Assembly: GCA_016293205.1 (NCBI GenBank)
Contig: JAEDES010000002.1
Location: 36,524-100,523 of the forward strand
Origin: Bacilli bacterium
GTDB taxonomy: Bacteria; Bacillota_I; Bacilli_A; RF39; UBA660
Length of the DNA: 64,000 nucleotides
Reading direction: 5' to 3'
The translations under genes were made by a program, and so were the position numbers. The notes below the pieces were generated by a model, which did no database searches, was not told the origin of the DNA, and worked only from the letters and a program-made list of their open reading frames with translations. This document shows positions 17,901-27,091 of the stretch, piece after piece. The stretch's first letter is position 1. The number at the start of each line of letters is the position of its first letter.

Positions 17901-19028
17901 TTAATATGTTCTAATTGGTAAAACTAATTGAGTTAATGTTTCATCTTCTGTAGATTTAATTAAAATAGGTTTAATTTCTCCTACAAAATGAATATCCACA
18001 GTTTCTGTTGAAAAACTCTTTAAAGCTTCCATCATATATTTAGCACTAAATGAAATCTTTATATCTTCATTATTATTCTTAGTAATTGGCATTTTTTCTT
18101 CAACTCTACCAATTTCTGCACTACTACTTCTTAAAATTAATGTATTTCCATTAGTTTCAAGTGTAACAATGTTCTTTTCTTTATCACTAGTTAAAATACT
18201 AACACGATCAATAACACTATAGAAAGAATCTAATGTTGTACTAATAATTAAATAAGAATCATCTGGTAATAAATTACTTGTATTTGGATAAGTTCCATTA
18301 ATTAATCTAGATTCAAATTTTAAATTACCATTCTTAAATAAGATCTTATTATTAAAAATATGTAATTCAACTTCTTCTTCGTCATCACCAAGAATTTTTG
18401 AAAATTCAATAATATTATGACTAGGAATAACAATATTATAGTTTTCTTCACATTCCTTATCTAATTTAACAACTTTTCTAGCTAAACGATATGAATCTGT
18501 AGAATTACATTCTAACATATCTCCTACTATATTAAAGTTAATACCAGTTAATACAGGTTTACTTTCTTCATTAGATGAAGCAAATGCTGTTTGATTAACA
18601 ATACTCTTAAATACACCAGCTTTTAAAATAACTTTCTTTTTACTTTCTTCTAAACCAATATTAGGATATTCACTTTCACTAATACCATTTAAGTTAAATT
18701 CACTATTTTCTGTGTAAATTAAAATCTTTAATTCATCAATAACATCAATATTAATATATTTATCAGGTAATTTTCTAACAATATCTAAAATATATTTACC
18801 TTGAATAATAATACTACCTTCTCTTTCAATAACAAAGTCATCATCATCATTACAATCAATACTTGTTTGAATAGTAATATCATTATCACTTGCTGTTAAA
18901 GTAAGTTTCTTCTTTTTTAATTCAAATTTAATACCTGCTAATACTGGGATTAAATTCTTAGTTGAAATAGCTTTTGATACTTTATTTAAAGCATCTAATA
19001 ATAAATCTTTCTTAATTGTTAATTTCAT
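17901..19028 (-). CDS. dnaN: DNA polymerase III beta sliding clamp
   Basis: Ring-shaped processivity clamp. The 375-residue length and the three-domain pattern fit. The N-terminus MKLTIKKDLLLDALNKVSKAISTKN, the central FASSNEESKPVLTGINF and YRLARK, and the C-terminal ending LTQLVLPIRTY (family: PMR.) are diagnostic. It follows dnaA in the same direction across a 133-bp spacer that contains DnaA boxes and a candidate unwinding element. A strong terminator follows, so dnaA-dnaN appears to be its own unit. Confidence 0.97.
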   Translation of the reverse strand: MKLTIKKDLLLDALNKVSKAISTKNLIPVLAGIKFELKKKKLTLTASDNDITIQTSIDCNDDDDFVIEREGSIIIQGKYILDIVRKLPDKYINIDVIDELKILIYTENSEFNLNGISESEYPNIGLEESKKKVILKAGVFKSIVNQTAFASSNEESKPVLTGINFNIVGDMLECNSTDSYRLARKVVKLDKECEENYNIVIPSHNIIEFSKILGDDEEEVELHIFNNKILFKNGNLKFESRLINGTYPNTSNLLPDDSYLIISTTLDSFYSVIDRVSILTSDKEKNIVTLETNGNTLILRSSSAEIGRVEEKMPITKNNNEDIKISFSAKYMMEALKSFSTETVDIHFVGEIKPILIKSTEDETLTQLVLPIRTY

Positions 19029-19161
19029 ATAATATTCCTTCTTTCTTTTATAGTTTTATTATTATTACTGTGGAAATTGTGGAAAACATTATTTTTCTCT
19101 TATATAACAACGAATTCTTATCAACAACCACTGTGGATAAAATGTTTTTCTTTCCACACTT
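19029..19161. other. Probable oriC unwinding region (dnaA-dnaN spacer)
   Basis: The spacer has two tandem DnaA-box-like sequences (TGTGGAAAT 19069-19077, TGTGGAAAA 19078-19086) next to an ATT-repeat (19055-19068). On the dnaA-coding strand this reads as a box followed by TAATAATAATAA, the layout of the DnaA-trio element. A perfect box TGTGGATAA is at 19132-19140 and TTATCAACA at 19118-19126. Position after dnaA agrees with the B. subtilis unwinding site. The exact melting point is inferred. Confidence 0.75.
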
Positions 19162-20541
19162 TTACACAACCCCGATATCTTTTTTCAATTTTTCAATGAT
19201 ATTAGCTAAATCTTTATTAACTTTTATCTCGTTTTCTATCTTTTCAACAGAATGCATTACTGTAGAATGGTCTTTACCTCCAAATTCTGTTCCTATCTTA
19301 GGAAAAGACTCATTTGTAAGACTTCTTACTAAATACATAGCAATTTGTCTTGGAAATGAGATATTAGAGCTTCTCTTTTTACTTCTTATATCTTCAACAG
19401 ATATTTGGAAGTATTCAGATACAATCTTTTGTATTCGATGAACATCATCTTTTTCTCCCATTCCTTTACTTATATAGTCTTTTAATGCTTCTATTGCTAA
19501 ATCTAAAGTTATTTCAGAACCACCCATTATAGCAGAATAAGCAATAACTCTAGTAATAGACCCTTCTAGATTTCTAACATCAGTATTGATATTAGAAGCT
19601 ATATATTCTATAACATCTTCAGGAATTTCTTGTTCAAAATTGCCAGCAATTATCTTCTTTTTTATAATTTCTGTTCTAAGTGCAAAGTCTGGGGGAAAAA
19701 TATTAACTGTTAATCCCCAACAAAACCTTGTTTTTAAACGGTCTTCAAATACTTTTAAGTCATCAGGAGACCTATCTGATGAAATAATAATTTGTTTATT
19801 ATCATTATGTAAATAATTAAACGTATTAAAGAATTCGTTCTGAGTACCAGAAGCACCACTTAAGAATTGAATATCATCGATTATTAATACATCTATATTT
19901 CTATACTTATCTTTAAAGAAATCAATAAAACTTAAATTAGTACCTTTATCATCTTTCTTAGTCATACTAATAAAATCTTGTATAAATTGATCACTTGTAA
20001 CGTATAAAACCTTTTTATTTGAATGTTCTACCATATAATTACCAATAGCATGCATCAAATGTGTCTTCCCTAACCCACTATTTCCATATATAAATAAAGG
20101 ATTATACATATTTCCTGGATTCTCAGCTACAGAAATCGCAGCAGCATGTGCAAACTTATTAGTATTCCCGACTATAAAGTTATCAAACGTATATTTTGAC
20201 ATTAAATTTGAACGAAAAGGAATTGCTTTATTAATAGTATTATCAACAGAATTGTTAATAACTTCTCCACTACTCTCCTCTTCCTCCTCAACTATATCAT
20301 CTTCCGTCCATAAAACTATATCATAATTACTACCTGTAACATCTGATAAAACCTTAACAATTAAATCATAATAGTTATCCATAATGTGCTTCTTATGTAT
20401 TGATAAAGGAACGATAATATAAGCATTTTCATTATGTAACTTATATAATTTTGTTTCTGAAAACCACGTATTAAATAAAACTGGAGACAGTTCGTCTTTG
20501 ATTCGTTCTAAAAAGTTAGACCATAAAACATCAACGTTCAT
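19162..20541 (-). CDS. dnaA: Chromosomal replication initiator DnaA
   Basis: AAA+ initiator that binds DnaA boxes and melts oriC. The 459 residues show Walker A GNSGLGKTHLMHAIG, Walker B VLIIDDIQFLSG, and the C-terminal domain IV with the GGKDHSTVMHSVEKI DNA-binding signature. Domain I is at the N-terminus, followed by an acidic linker (EDDIVEEEEESSGE). The reading frame is open upstream to a GTG at 20559, but that codon is part of the GGGGGAG ribosome site; the ATG at 20541 (MNVDVLW) lies about 9 nt after it and is the likely start. Divergent from rpmH, with a DnaA-box cluster in between. Confidence 0.97.
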   Translation of the reverse strand: MNVDVLWSNFLERIKDELSPVLFNTWFSETKLYKLHNENAYIIVPLSIHKKHIMDNYYDLIVKVLSDVTGSNYDIVLWTEDDIVEEEEESSGEVINNSVDNTINKAIPFRSNLMSKYTFDNFIVGNTNKFAHAAAISVAENPGNMYNPLFIYGNSGLGKTHLMHAIGNYMVEHSNKKVLYVTSDQFIQDFISMTKKDDKGTNLSFIDFFKDKYRNIDVLIIDDIQFLSGASGTQNEFFNTFNYLHNDNKQIIISSDRSPDDLKVFEDRLKTRFCWGLTVNIFPPDFALRTEIIKKKIIAGNFEQEIPEDVIEYIASNINTDVRNLEGSITRVIAYSAIMGGSEITLDLAIEALKDYISKGMGEKDDVHRIQKIVSEYFQISVEDIRSKKRSSNISFPRQIAMYLVRSLTNESFPKIGTEFGGKDHSTVMHSVEKIENEIKVNKDLANIIEKLKKDIGVV

Positions 20542-20559
20542 TGTTACCATCTCCCCCAC

Positions 20560-20939
20560 AAAGTAATTAAACTACAATTATTCTACCTTAAAAATAAAAA
20601 AATGAAAACAATTTTTATCAAAAAATTAATTTTCTTTTTCCTAGTAAAAATAAATGTCAATTTTCCATTCAGTGAACTACTATAAATCATTATAAAACAA
20701 AAAACAACCCCTACTTTTCAACAATTTTATAGTGGATAAAATAATCACAAAAAGTGGATAAAAACTTATCAACAGGATATCAACAGAGTTTTCAACAACT
20801 CAAATCATTGATATATATAGTTAAAACTAAGTTTTCCACATTTTCAACAATTTTTAATTTCACAAGTTCAAAAAAGTTCTCCACATACCTGTGGAAACTG
20901 TTTAAAACTATTTAATATTTATAAAAAAATAACTTTTAA
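20560..20939. other. Upstream oriC region: DnaA-box cluster between dnaA and rpmH
   Basis: A gene-free, divergent spacer. DnaA-box-like sequences include AGTGGATAA (20731, 20753), TTATCAACA (20766), ATATCAACA (20777), TTTTCAACA (20789, 20841) and TTTTCCACA (20832), mostly one or two changes from consensus. A TAGAAT -10 for dnaA may lie at 20580-20585 (minus strand). Genes left of it are all minus and genes right of it almost all plus, as expected for bidirectional replication from here. Confidence 0.8.
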
Positions 20940-20969
20940 TTGACAAAAACACACTTTTCTTATTATAAT
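20940..20969 (+). promoter_or_regulatory. rpmH promoter
   Basis: TTGACA (20940-20945), an 18-bp spacer and TATAAT (20964-20969): a consensus housekeeping promoter 30 bp before rpmH. Confidence 0.85.
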
Positions 20970-20999
20970 AATGGAGATTTATGTCTGGAGGTGGAACAA

Positions 21000-21122
21000 A
21001 TGAAAAGAACATATCAACCAAATAATCGTAAAAAAGCAAAAAGATTAGGATTCTTTGCACGTAAAAAAACAAATATTTTAAATCGTCGTCGTCGTAAAGG
21101 ACGTAAGAGTCTTTGCAAATAA
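21000..21122 (+). CDS. rpmH: Ribosomal protein bL34
   Basis: Forty-residue basic ribosomal protein beginning MKRTYQPNNRKKAKRLGFFARKK, the universal bL34 start. A longer in-frame reading from a TTG at 20940 exists, but GGAGG sits 8 nt before the ATG at 21000 and the longer form would start inside the promoter. It is a few residues shorter than the usual 44. It heads the rpmH-rnpA-yidC-jag cluster next to dnaA and is followed by its own terminator. Confidence 0.97.
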   Translation: MKRTYQPNNRKKAKRLGFFARKKTNILNRRRRKGRKSLCK

Positions 21123-21129
21123 TAAAATT

Positions 21130-21154
21130 ACCGCTGCTAAAACAGTGGTTTTTT
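21130..21154 (+). terminator. Terminator/attenuator after rpmH
   Basis: ACCGCTG and CAGTGGT pair (one G-U) around a 6-nt loop, followed by six T. It probably lowers expression of rnpA relative to rpmH. Confidence 0.8.
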
Positions 21155-21182
21155 ACTCTTAATATAAAAAAAGGTGATATTA

Positions 21183-21533
21183 ATGAGAAAACTTTACATA
21201 GTTAAAGATAAAAGGGATTTTGACAAGATTATAAATAATAATAAGGTTAGAAAAAGTAGGTATTATGTAATATATCATCAAGAAAACTCATTTCCTTATG
21301 ATAGATTCGGTATTTCTGTAGGTAAAAAGATAGGAAATGCCGTATATCGTAATAAACATAAGAGAAAATTAAGAGCAATAATTGATAATTATAAAAAATC
21401 CTATGTAAATAGCCAAGATTATATTATAATATTAAGAGGAAGTGCAAAAAATATCCCATATCAAGAATTAAATGATGACTTCCTAAAATTAATGACTATC
21501 ATAAGGAAGGATATAAAAAATGAAAAAAACTAA
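21183..21533 (+). CDS. rnpA: Ribonuclease P protein component
   Basis: Protein cofactor of RNase P, which matures tRNA 5' ends. The 116-residue basic protein has the RNR-like signature RFGISVGKKIGNAVYRNKHKRKLRAI, the RNA-binding helix of the family. The in-frame GTG at 21174 is part of the AAGGTGAT ribosome site, so the ATG at 21183 is used. It overlaps yidC by 14 bp; yidD, often between them, is absent. Confidence 0.96.
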   Translation: MRKLYIVKDKRDFDKIINNNKVRKSRYYVIYHQENSFPYDRFGISVGKKIGNAVYRNKHKRKLRAIIDNYKKSYVNSQDYIIILRGSAKNIPYQELNDDFLKLMTIIRKDIKNEKN

Positions 21534-22455
21534 GAACAGATTAAAAGTACTATTAATTATTTCTTTAGTATTTTTAACAACTGGATGTGCAACAACATTA
21601 ACAGATAAAGAAAAACAACCGGTTAAAAATGAAGTAACTGGTCAAAATCTTATCGAAAACATTATTTGTAAACCAACTGATAAAGAAACTATCAAGGTAT
21701 ATGAAAAAAATGGAGTTAACATAAAAAAACTACCAGATTGTAATGAATTTAAGATAAGTGATGGTAAATATGAAAGTTTATGGACAACATTCTTTATAAA
21801 ACCTCTATCATTTATCATTATAAAAATAGGGGAGATAGTTAAAAATTATGCTATAGCAGTAATTTTAGTAAGTTTAGCAATTAGATTAATTGCTTTCCCA
21901 ATAACAAGAAAGACTGCATTACAATCCGAATTAATAAAGAAAGCTCAACCAGAAATTGAAAGAATTCAAAAGAAATATAAAGATAAACAAGATCAAGAAT
22001 CTATGATGAAACAAAATCAAGAATTATTAGCTGTTTATCAAAAATATAATATCAATCCAATGTCAGGATGTTTATTCTCAATGTTACAATTACCTTTATT
22101 TATAGCATTCTTCGAAGCAATTCAAAGAACACCAGCTATATTTGAAGATGTTTTCTTAGGATTACAATTAGGAACAACACCTGCAGTAGGTATTACTTCA
22201 GCAACATTCTATATGTATGCAATATTAGTAATTTTAATAGGAACAACAACTTATTTATCATTTAAGATGAATTCAACAGGTAATATGCAAGATCCTAGTA
22301 TGAAAATGATGCCATATATGATGACTGGTATGATTATATTTACATCTTTATTCATGCCATCAGCATTAGGAATATATTGGATAACAACAAATGTATTTAC
22401 AATTATTCAAAATATTTTAGTGAAAAGGAGTAAAGAAGCCCATGGAAAAGCATAA
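21520..22455 (+). CDS. yidC: Membrane protein insertase YidC/OxaA (lipoprotein type)
   Basis: Inserts membrane proteins with or without SecYEG. The 311 residues start with a lipoprotein signal ending in the lipobox TTGC (Cys at about 23), then a Lys-rich extracytoplasmic stretch, and five predicted transmembrane segments. The conserved hydrophilic hairpin follows KTALQSELIKKAQPEIERIQKKY, and NPMSGCLFSMLQLPLFIAFFEAI and the C-terminal ALGIYWITTNVFTIIQN match the family. In sporulating relatives a SpoIIIJ paralogue works with SpoIIQ; this is the only copy in the window. It overlaps both rnpA and jag. Confidence 0.96.
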   Translation: MKKTKNRLKVLLIISLVFLTTGCATTLTDKEKQPVKNEVTGQNLIENIICKPTDKETIKVYEKNGVNIKKLPDCNEFKISDGKYESLWTTFFIKPLSFIIIKIGEIVKNYAIAVILVSLAIRLIAFPITRKTALQSELIKKAQPEIERIQKKYKDKQDQESMMKQNQELLAVYQKYNINPMSGCLFSMLQLPLFIAFFEAIQRTPAIFEDVFLGLQLGTTPAVGITSATFYMYAILVILIGTTTYLSFKMNSTGNMQDPSMKMMPYMMTGMIIFTSLFMPSALGIYWITTNVFTIIQNILVKRSKEAHGKA

Positions 22456-23056
22456 ATATCAAGGAAAAACATTAGAAGAAGCAAAAGAACAAGCAAAAAT
22501 TGATTTACAAGAAGTAGAAGAAAACTTAATAATTAAACAAGAAGAAGAAATAAAAGGCGGATTATTCAAAAGTAAAAAAATAGAAATTGAAGTAATTGAA
22601 AAAAGAGAAGTAGTTAAATATATTAAGGAATACTTAGTAAAATTGTTAAAAAACTTAGGATTCCAAGTAAATATTGAAATAAAAAATAAAGAAGCTATTC
22701 CTACATATTTAATTTATTCTGATAATGATGCATTATTAATAGGAAAGAATGGTAAAAATCTAAAAGCATTAAGTGTTGTAGTAAATCAACATATTAATAA
22801 AGAATTAGGAAAAACATTCAAATTCATTATAGATATCAATTCATACAAAGAAAAACATGAAAAATCAATAGAATATCTAGCTAAAAAGATTGCTAGAGAA
22901 GTAGCAACTTCAAAAATACCTGTTAAATTAGATTCAATGAATTCATACGAAAGACGTATAGTTCACAATATTTTAACTAATAATAAGAAAGTTTACACTG
23001 AAAGTGAAGGGGAAGAACCAAACCGTTGTGTAGTAATTAAACCAAAAGAAGATTAA
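22442..23056 (+). CDS. jag: RNA-binding protein KhpB/Jag
   Basis: Jag/KhpB is an RNA-binding protein linked to cell elongation and division control. The 204 residues have the Jag_N domain (KYQGKTLEEAKEQAKIDLQ), a KH domain centred on LIGKNGKNLKALSVVVNQHIN and a C-terminal R3H domain with NSYERRIVHNILTNN. The gene overlaps yidC by 14 bp. A terminator overlaps its stop codon. Confidence 0.94.
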   Translation: MEKHKYQGKTLEEAKEQAKIDLQEVEENLIIKQEEEIKGGLFKSKKIEIEVIEKREVVKYIKEYLVKLLKNLGFQVNIEIKNKEAIPTYLIYSDNDALLIGKNGKNLKALSVVVNQHINKELGKTFKFIIDINSYKEKHEKSIEYLAKKIAREVATSKIPVKLDSMNSYERRIVHNILTNNKKVYTESEGEEPNRCVVIKPKED

Positions 23057-23070
23057 TTCTTCTTTTTTTT
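23044..23070 (+). terminator. Terminator after jag
   Basis: AAAGAAG and CTTCTTT pair around ATTAATT, followed by a T-run; the 5' arm is in the last jag codons. Confidence 0.7.
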
Positions 23071-23085
23071 ATGATATAAGTGTGC

Positions 23086-23091
23086 TATAAT
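23086..23091 (+). promoter_or_regulatory. Candidate mnmE -10
   Basis: TATAAT preceded by TGTGC, 28 bp before the mnmE start and directly after the jag terminator. No strong -35 is visible. Confidence 0.5.
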
Positions 23092-23118
23092 ATGGTAGAA
23101 AAAAAGGGAGGAATCCGC

Positions 23119-24471
23119 ATGAATGACACAATAGTAGCAATTTCTACTACAATGGGAGTAGGAGCAATTTCAATAATTAGACTAAGTGGAAAAGATGCAA
23201 TATCAATAGTAAATCAATGTTTTAAAGGCAAAAATTTAGAAGAAGTACCGACACATACAATTAATTATGGCCATATTTATGATGGAGAAGAATTAATTGA
23301 TGAAGTATTAGTATCAGTAATGAAAGGACCAAGAAGTTTTACTGCTGAAGATGTAGTAGAAGTAAATAGTCATGGTGGAATCATTACAACTAATAGAATC
23401 TTAGAAACAATGTTAAATCATGGAGCTAGATTAGCAGAACCAGGAGAATTTACAAAAAGAGCATTCTTAAATGGACGTATTGACCTAGTAAAAAGTGAAG
23501 CTGTAATGGATTTAATTGAAAGTAAAAGCGATGAAGCTAGAAAAATGGCACTATCTCAATTAGGAGGAACAACTTCAACTTTAATTACTAACTTTAGAAA
23601 TACTTTAAAACAATTATTATCATCAATAGAAGTAAATATAGATTATCCAGAATACTATGATATTGAAGTAATGACTGTAGAAAAAATAAAAGAACAAGTG
23701 TCAATCATGAAAAAAGAATTACAAGAATTAGTAAAATCTAGTGAAAATACTGCTACAATAAAAAATGGTATAAAAACTGTTATTCTAGGTAAACCAAATG
23801 TAGGAAAGAGTAGTATTCTAAATAAATTATTAGAAAAAGATAAAGCAATAGTAACAGATATAGCAGGAACAACAAGAGATATAGTAGAAGGTGAAATATA
23901 TCTAGATGGAGTACTACTTAATATAATTGATACTGCAGGAATCAGAGAAACTGATGATGTAGTAGAAAGAATTGGTGTAGAAAAAAGTTTATCTATGATC
24001 AATGATGCTGACTTAATTATAGTTGTTTTAAATAGTAATGAAGAATTATCTGATGAAGATAAAGAAATCCTCGAAAAGACTAAAGATAAAACAAGAATTA
24101 TAGTTTTAAACAAAAACGACTTAGATAAAAAACTAGTAATACCAACAGATTTAAAAAATGTAGTAGAAACAAATACAAATGATATAGATGGAATTACATC
24201 TTTGAAGAAAAAAATAAAAGAGTTATTTAATTTAGAACAAATAGCAACAAAAGACTATACATATTTAGCAAATAGCCGTCAAATTTCTTTAGCAAAACAA
24301 GCGTATAAAAATTTATTAGATGCAGAACAAGCAATAAAAGATGATCAACCAGTTGATATGATTGAAATTGATTTAAAAGAATGTTTTGATACATTAGGAG
24401 AAATCATCGGGGCGACTTATAGTGAAGAAATTATTGATAACTTATTTGAAAATTTCTGTGTAGGAAAATAG
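23119..24471 (+). CDS. mnmE: tRNA modification GTPase MnmE
   Basis: With MnmG it installs the (carboxymethyl)aminomethyl group on wobble U34. The 450-residue product has the tetrahydrofolate-binding N-terminal domain (VEVNSHGGI, EFTKRAFLNGRIDL), the G domain (GKPNVGKSSILNKL, DIAGTTRD, DTAGIRETDD, LNKNDLD) and a C-terminal Cys motif FCVGK (usually CIGK). GGGAGG stands 7 nt before the ATG at 23119; the frame is open 13 codons further but without a ribosome site. mnmG follows after 12 bp. Confidence 0.97.
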   Translation: MNDTIVAISTTMGVGAISIIRLSGKDAISIVNQCFKGKNLEEVPTHTINYGHIYDGEELIDEVLVSVMKGPRSFTAEDVVEVNSHGGIITTNRILETMLNHGARLAEPGEFTKRAFLNGRIDLVKSEAVMDLIESKSDEARKMALSQLGGTTSTLITNFRNTLKQLLSSIEVNIDYPEYYDIEVMTVEKIKEQVSIMKKELQELVKSSENTATIKNGIKTVILGKPNVGKSSILNKLLEKDKAIVTDIAGTTRDIVEGEIYLDGVLLNIIDTAGIRETDDVVERIGVEKSLSMINDADLIIVVLNSNEELSDEDKEILEKTKDKTRIIVLNKNDLDKKLVIPTDLKNVVETNTNDIDGITSLKKKIKELFNLEQIATKDYTYLANSRQISLAKQAYKNLLDAEQAIKDDQPVDMIEIDLKECFDTLGEIIGATYSEEIIDNLFENFCVGK

Positions 24472-24483
24472 GAAGTGAATATA

Positions 24484-26346
24484 ATGAAATACGAAATTAT
24501 AGTAGTAGGTGGAGGCCATGCAGGATGTGAAGCAGCTCTAGCCGGTGCAAGAAAAAATCACAAAACTCTACTAATTACAGGAAATATAAAAAATATTGCA
24601 GACATGCCATGTAATCCATCAATTGGTGGACCAGCTAAAGGTATCGTTGTAAGAGAAATAGATGCATTAGGTGGAGAAATGGGAAGAAATGCTGATAAAG
24701 GTGCTATCCAAATAAAAATGTTAAATACTAAAAAAGGACCAGCAGTTCAAGCATTACGTGCTCAAGCAGATAAAATAACTTATCCGCAAGAAATGTTGAA
24801 AACTCTACAAGCGACAGAAAACCTTGAAATTAAAGAAGCAATGGTAGAAAAACTATTAGTAGAAAATAATAAAGTAGTAGGAGTAGAGTTAGCAAATGGA
24901 GAAACAATTAATGCTGATGCTGTAATTTTAACTACTGGAACATATTTAAGAAGTGCAATTTTAGTAGGAGATAATAAAACTCCAGGTGGACCACATGGTG
25001 AAAAAGAATCAAAACACTTAAGTACACATTTAAAAGAATTAGGATTTACAATACTAAGGCTAAAAACAGGAACACCTCAAAGAATTGATAAAAATTCAAT
25101 AGATTATTCAAAAACATCACTAGAGCCAGGAGACCCTGAAATAAGAACATTCTCATTTGATAATAAAGCATATTATGAAATAGAAGACCAAGTACCATGT
25201 CATTTAATTTATACAACAGAAGAAACTCATAACATTATTAGAGAACATTTAAATGAATCAAGTATGTATGGTGGTTATGTTGAAGGAATAGGTCCAAGAT
25301 ATTGTCCATCAATTGAAGATAAAATTGTAAGATTTGGTGAAAAAGAAAGACATCAGTTATTCTTAGAACCAGAAAGTAGATATTATGATGATATTTATAT
25401 TCAAGGTTTCTCAACAAGCATGCCACATTATGTACAAGATCAAATGGTAAGAAGCTTACCAGGTCTAGAAAATGCCAAAATATTAAAATATGCTTATGCA
25501 ATCGAATATGATGCAATCGATTCAAGACAACTAAAACAATCATTGGAAACAAAATTAATAGAAAATTTATATACAGCAGGTCAAATTAATGGAACTAGTG
25601 GATACGAAGAAGCAGCAGGACAAGGATTAATTGCAGGAATTAATGCTGCATTAAAATTAGAAGGAAAAGCACCATTAATCTTAAAAAGAAATGAATCATA
25701 TATCGGTGTATTAATAGATGATTTAGTAACAAAAGGAGTAAAAGATCCTTATAGATTATTAACATCCCGTGCTGAATATAGATTATTATTAAGAAATGAT
25801 AATGCTGATATAAGATTAAGAGACTATGGATATCAAGTTGGATTAGTAGATGAAGAAAGATATCAAAAATTTACTAATAAAAAACAACAAATAAAAGAAT
25901 TTACAGAGTTATTACAAACAACAAGAATTACACCAAAGAAAGAAACTAATGAATACTTAGAATCGATAGAAACAACACCATTAAAAGATGGCATATCATT
26001 ATATGAATTCTTAAAAAGACCAGAAGTAACATTGGAACATATAGCTCATTTTGTAGAAATACCAGAAGATAAAGAAGTAAAAGAACAAGTAGAAATAAAT
26101 ACTAAGTATGAAGGATATATAAAGAAATCATTAAAAGAAGCAGAAAAGATGCTAGCTTTAGAAGAAAAACAAATTCCTTCAACAATCGATTATAGTAAAG
26201 TTCCTAATTTAGCAAGTGAAGCAAGACAAAAATTAGCAGAAATTATGCCAACAACAATAGGTCAAGCATCAAGAATAAGTGGAGTAAATCCTGCGGATAT
26301 ATCAATCTTAATGGTATATTTAAGAAGAAATGGTGCTCATGAATAA
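24484..26346 (+). CDS. mnmG: tRNA uridine 5-carboxymethylaminomethyl modification enzyme MnmG
   Basis: FAD-dependent partner of MnmE. The 620-residue protein starts [23 protein letters not shown] (Rossmann FAD site), with the family signatures [13 protein letters not shown] and [17 protein letters not shown]. The start at 24484 follows AGGAAGTG. The stop overlaps the rsmG start (ATGAATAA). mnmE-mnmG-rsmG-noc is the standard Firmicutes order. Confidence 0.97.
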   Translation: MKYEIIVVGGGHAGCEAALAGARKNHKTLLITGNIKNIADMPCNPSIGGPAKGIVVREIDALGGEMGRNADKGAIQIKMLNTKKGPAVQALRAQADKITYPQEMLKTLQATENLEIKEAMVEKLLVENNKVVGVELANGETINADAVILTTGTYLRSAILVGDNKTPGGPHGEKESKHLSTHLKELGFTILRLKTGTPQRIDKNSIDYSKTSLEPGDPEIRTFSFDNKAYYEIEDQVPCHLIYTTEETHNIIREHLNESSMYGGYVEGIGPRYCPSIEDKIVRFGEKERHQLFLEPESRYYDDIYIQGFSTSMPHYVQDQMVRSLPGLENAKILKYAYAIEYDAIDSRQLKQSLETKLIENLYTAGQINGTSGYEEAAGQGLIAGINAALKLEGKAPLILKRNESYIGVLIDDLVTKGVKDPYRLLTSRAEYRLLLRNDNADIRLRDYGYQVGLVDEERYQKFTNKKQQIKEFTELLQTTRITPKKETNEYLESIETTPLKDGISLYEFLKRPEVTLEHIAHFVEIPEDKEVKEQVEINTKYEGYIKKSLKEAEKMLALEEKQIPSTIDYSKVPNLASEARQKLAEIMPTTIGQASRISGVNPADISILMVYLRRNGAHE

Positions 26347-26974
26347 AGAATTATTTATTGAAGAGTTAAATAAATTAGGAATTAATGTAACAGAAGATCA
26401 ATTAAGTAAATTAAATAAGTTTTATAAATTACTAATTGAATGGAATGAAAAGATTAATCTAACAAGAATAACTGAAGAAAATGAAGTATACTTAAAGCAC
26501 TTTTATGATAGTTTAACTATAAAAAAAGTAATTGATTTAAATGAAGTAGAAACATTATGTGACGTAGGTACAGGAGCAGGCTTTCCTGGTATAGTCTTAA
26601 AAATAATGTATCCTCATTTAAAAATAACATTAGTAGATTCCCTACAAAAAAGAGTTAACTATTTAAATTCAATCATTAAAGATCTTGAATTAGAAGATAT
26701 TCATGCTATTCATAGTAGAGGAGAAGACTTTAAAGAAAAATTTGATGTCGTTACAGCAAGAGCTGTTGCTAACATTGAAAAACTAGTAACATACACAATG
26801 CATTTATTAAATAAAGATGGTCAATTAGTTGCAATGAAAGGTAATATTGAAGAAGAATTAACTGAATCAGTACAACAAAAACTATCTAAGAAATATCAAA
26901 TAAAACAAATTGAAAAGTTCTTTCTACCAATTGAAGAAAGTCATAGAAGTTTAGTTGTTTTAAAGAATAAATAA
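26339..26974 (+). CDS. rsmG: 16S rRNA (guanine527-N7)-methyltransferase RsmG
   Basis: SAM-dependent methyltransferase acting on G527 of 16S rRNA. The 211 residues include [27 protein letters not shown], the SAM motif [16 protein letters not shown] and [12 protein letters not shown], all typical of the family. A slightly earlier ATG at 26330 exists; the ATG at 26339 gives the N-terminus seen in homologues and overlaps the mnmG stop by 8 bp. Confidence 0.96.
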   Translation: MNKELFIEELNKLGINVTEDQLSKLNKFYKLLIEWNEKINLTRITEENEVYLKHFYDSLTIKKVIDLNEVETLCDVGTGAGFPGIVLKIMYPHLKITLVDSLQKRVNYLNSIIKDLELEDIHAIHSRGEDFKEKFDVVTARAVANIEKLVTYTMHLLNKDGQLVAMKGNIEEELTESVQQKLSKKYQIKQIEKFFLPIEESHRSLVVLKNK

Positions 26975-26977
26975 AAG

Positions 26978-27023
26978 AAAACATTCCTTATTTTGTCAAG
27001 TACAAAGTAAGAAATGTTTTTTT
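26978..27023 (+). terminator. Terminator after rsmG
   Basis: A long interrupted stem: AAAACATT with AATGTTTT outside and CTTATTTTG with CAAAGTAAG inside (one G-U), followed by seven or more T. It separates the mnm operon from noc. Confidence 0.85.
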
Positions 27024-27024
27024 A

Positions 27025-27053
27025 TTGAAATAAGAAATAAAAAGAGATATAAT
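27025..27053 (+). promoter_or_regulatory. noc promoter
   Basis: TTGAAA (27025-27030), a 17-bp spacer and TATAAT (27048-27053), right after the rsmG terminator. Confidence 0.75.
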
Positions 27054-27091
27054 GATAACATAGGAATAAAAGAATAAAGTGAGGGATACCC

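Noticed and set aside
25238..25552. 104-codon minus-strand open frame in mnmG
   Set aside because: Antisense shadow of a well-supported gene; no ribosome site and no family-like motifs.
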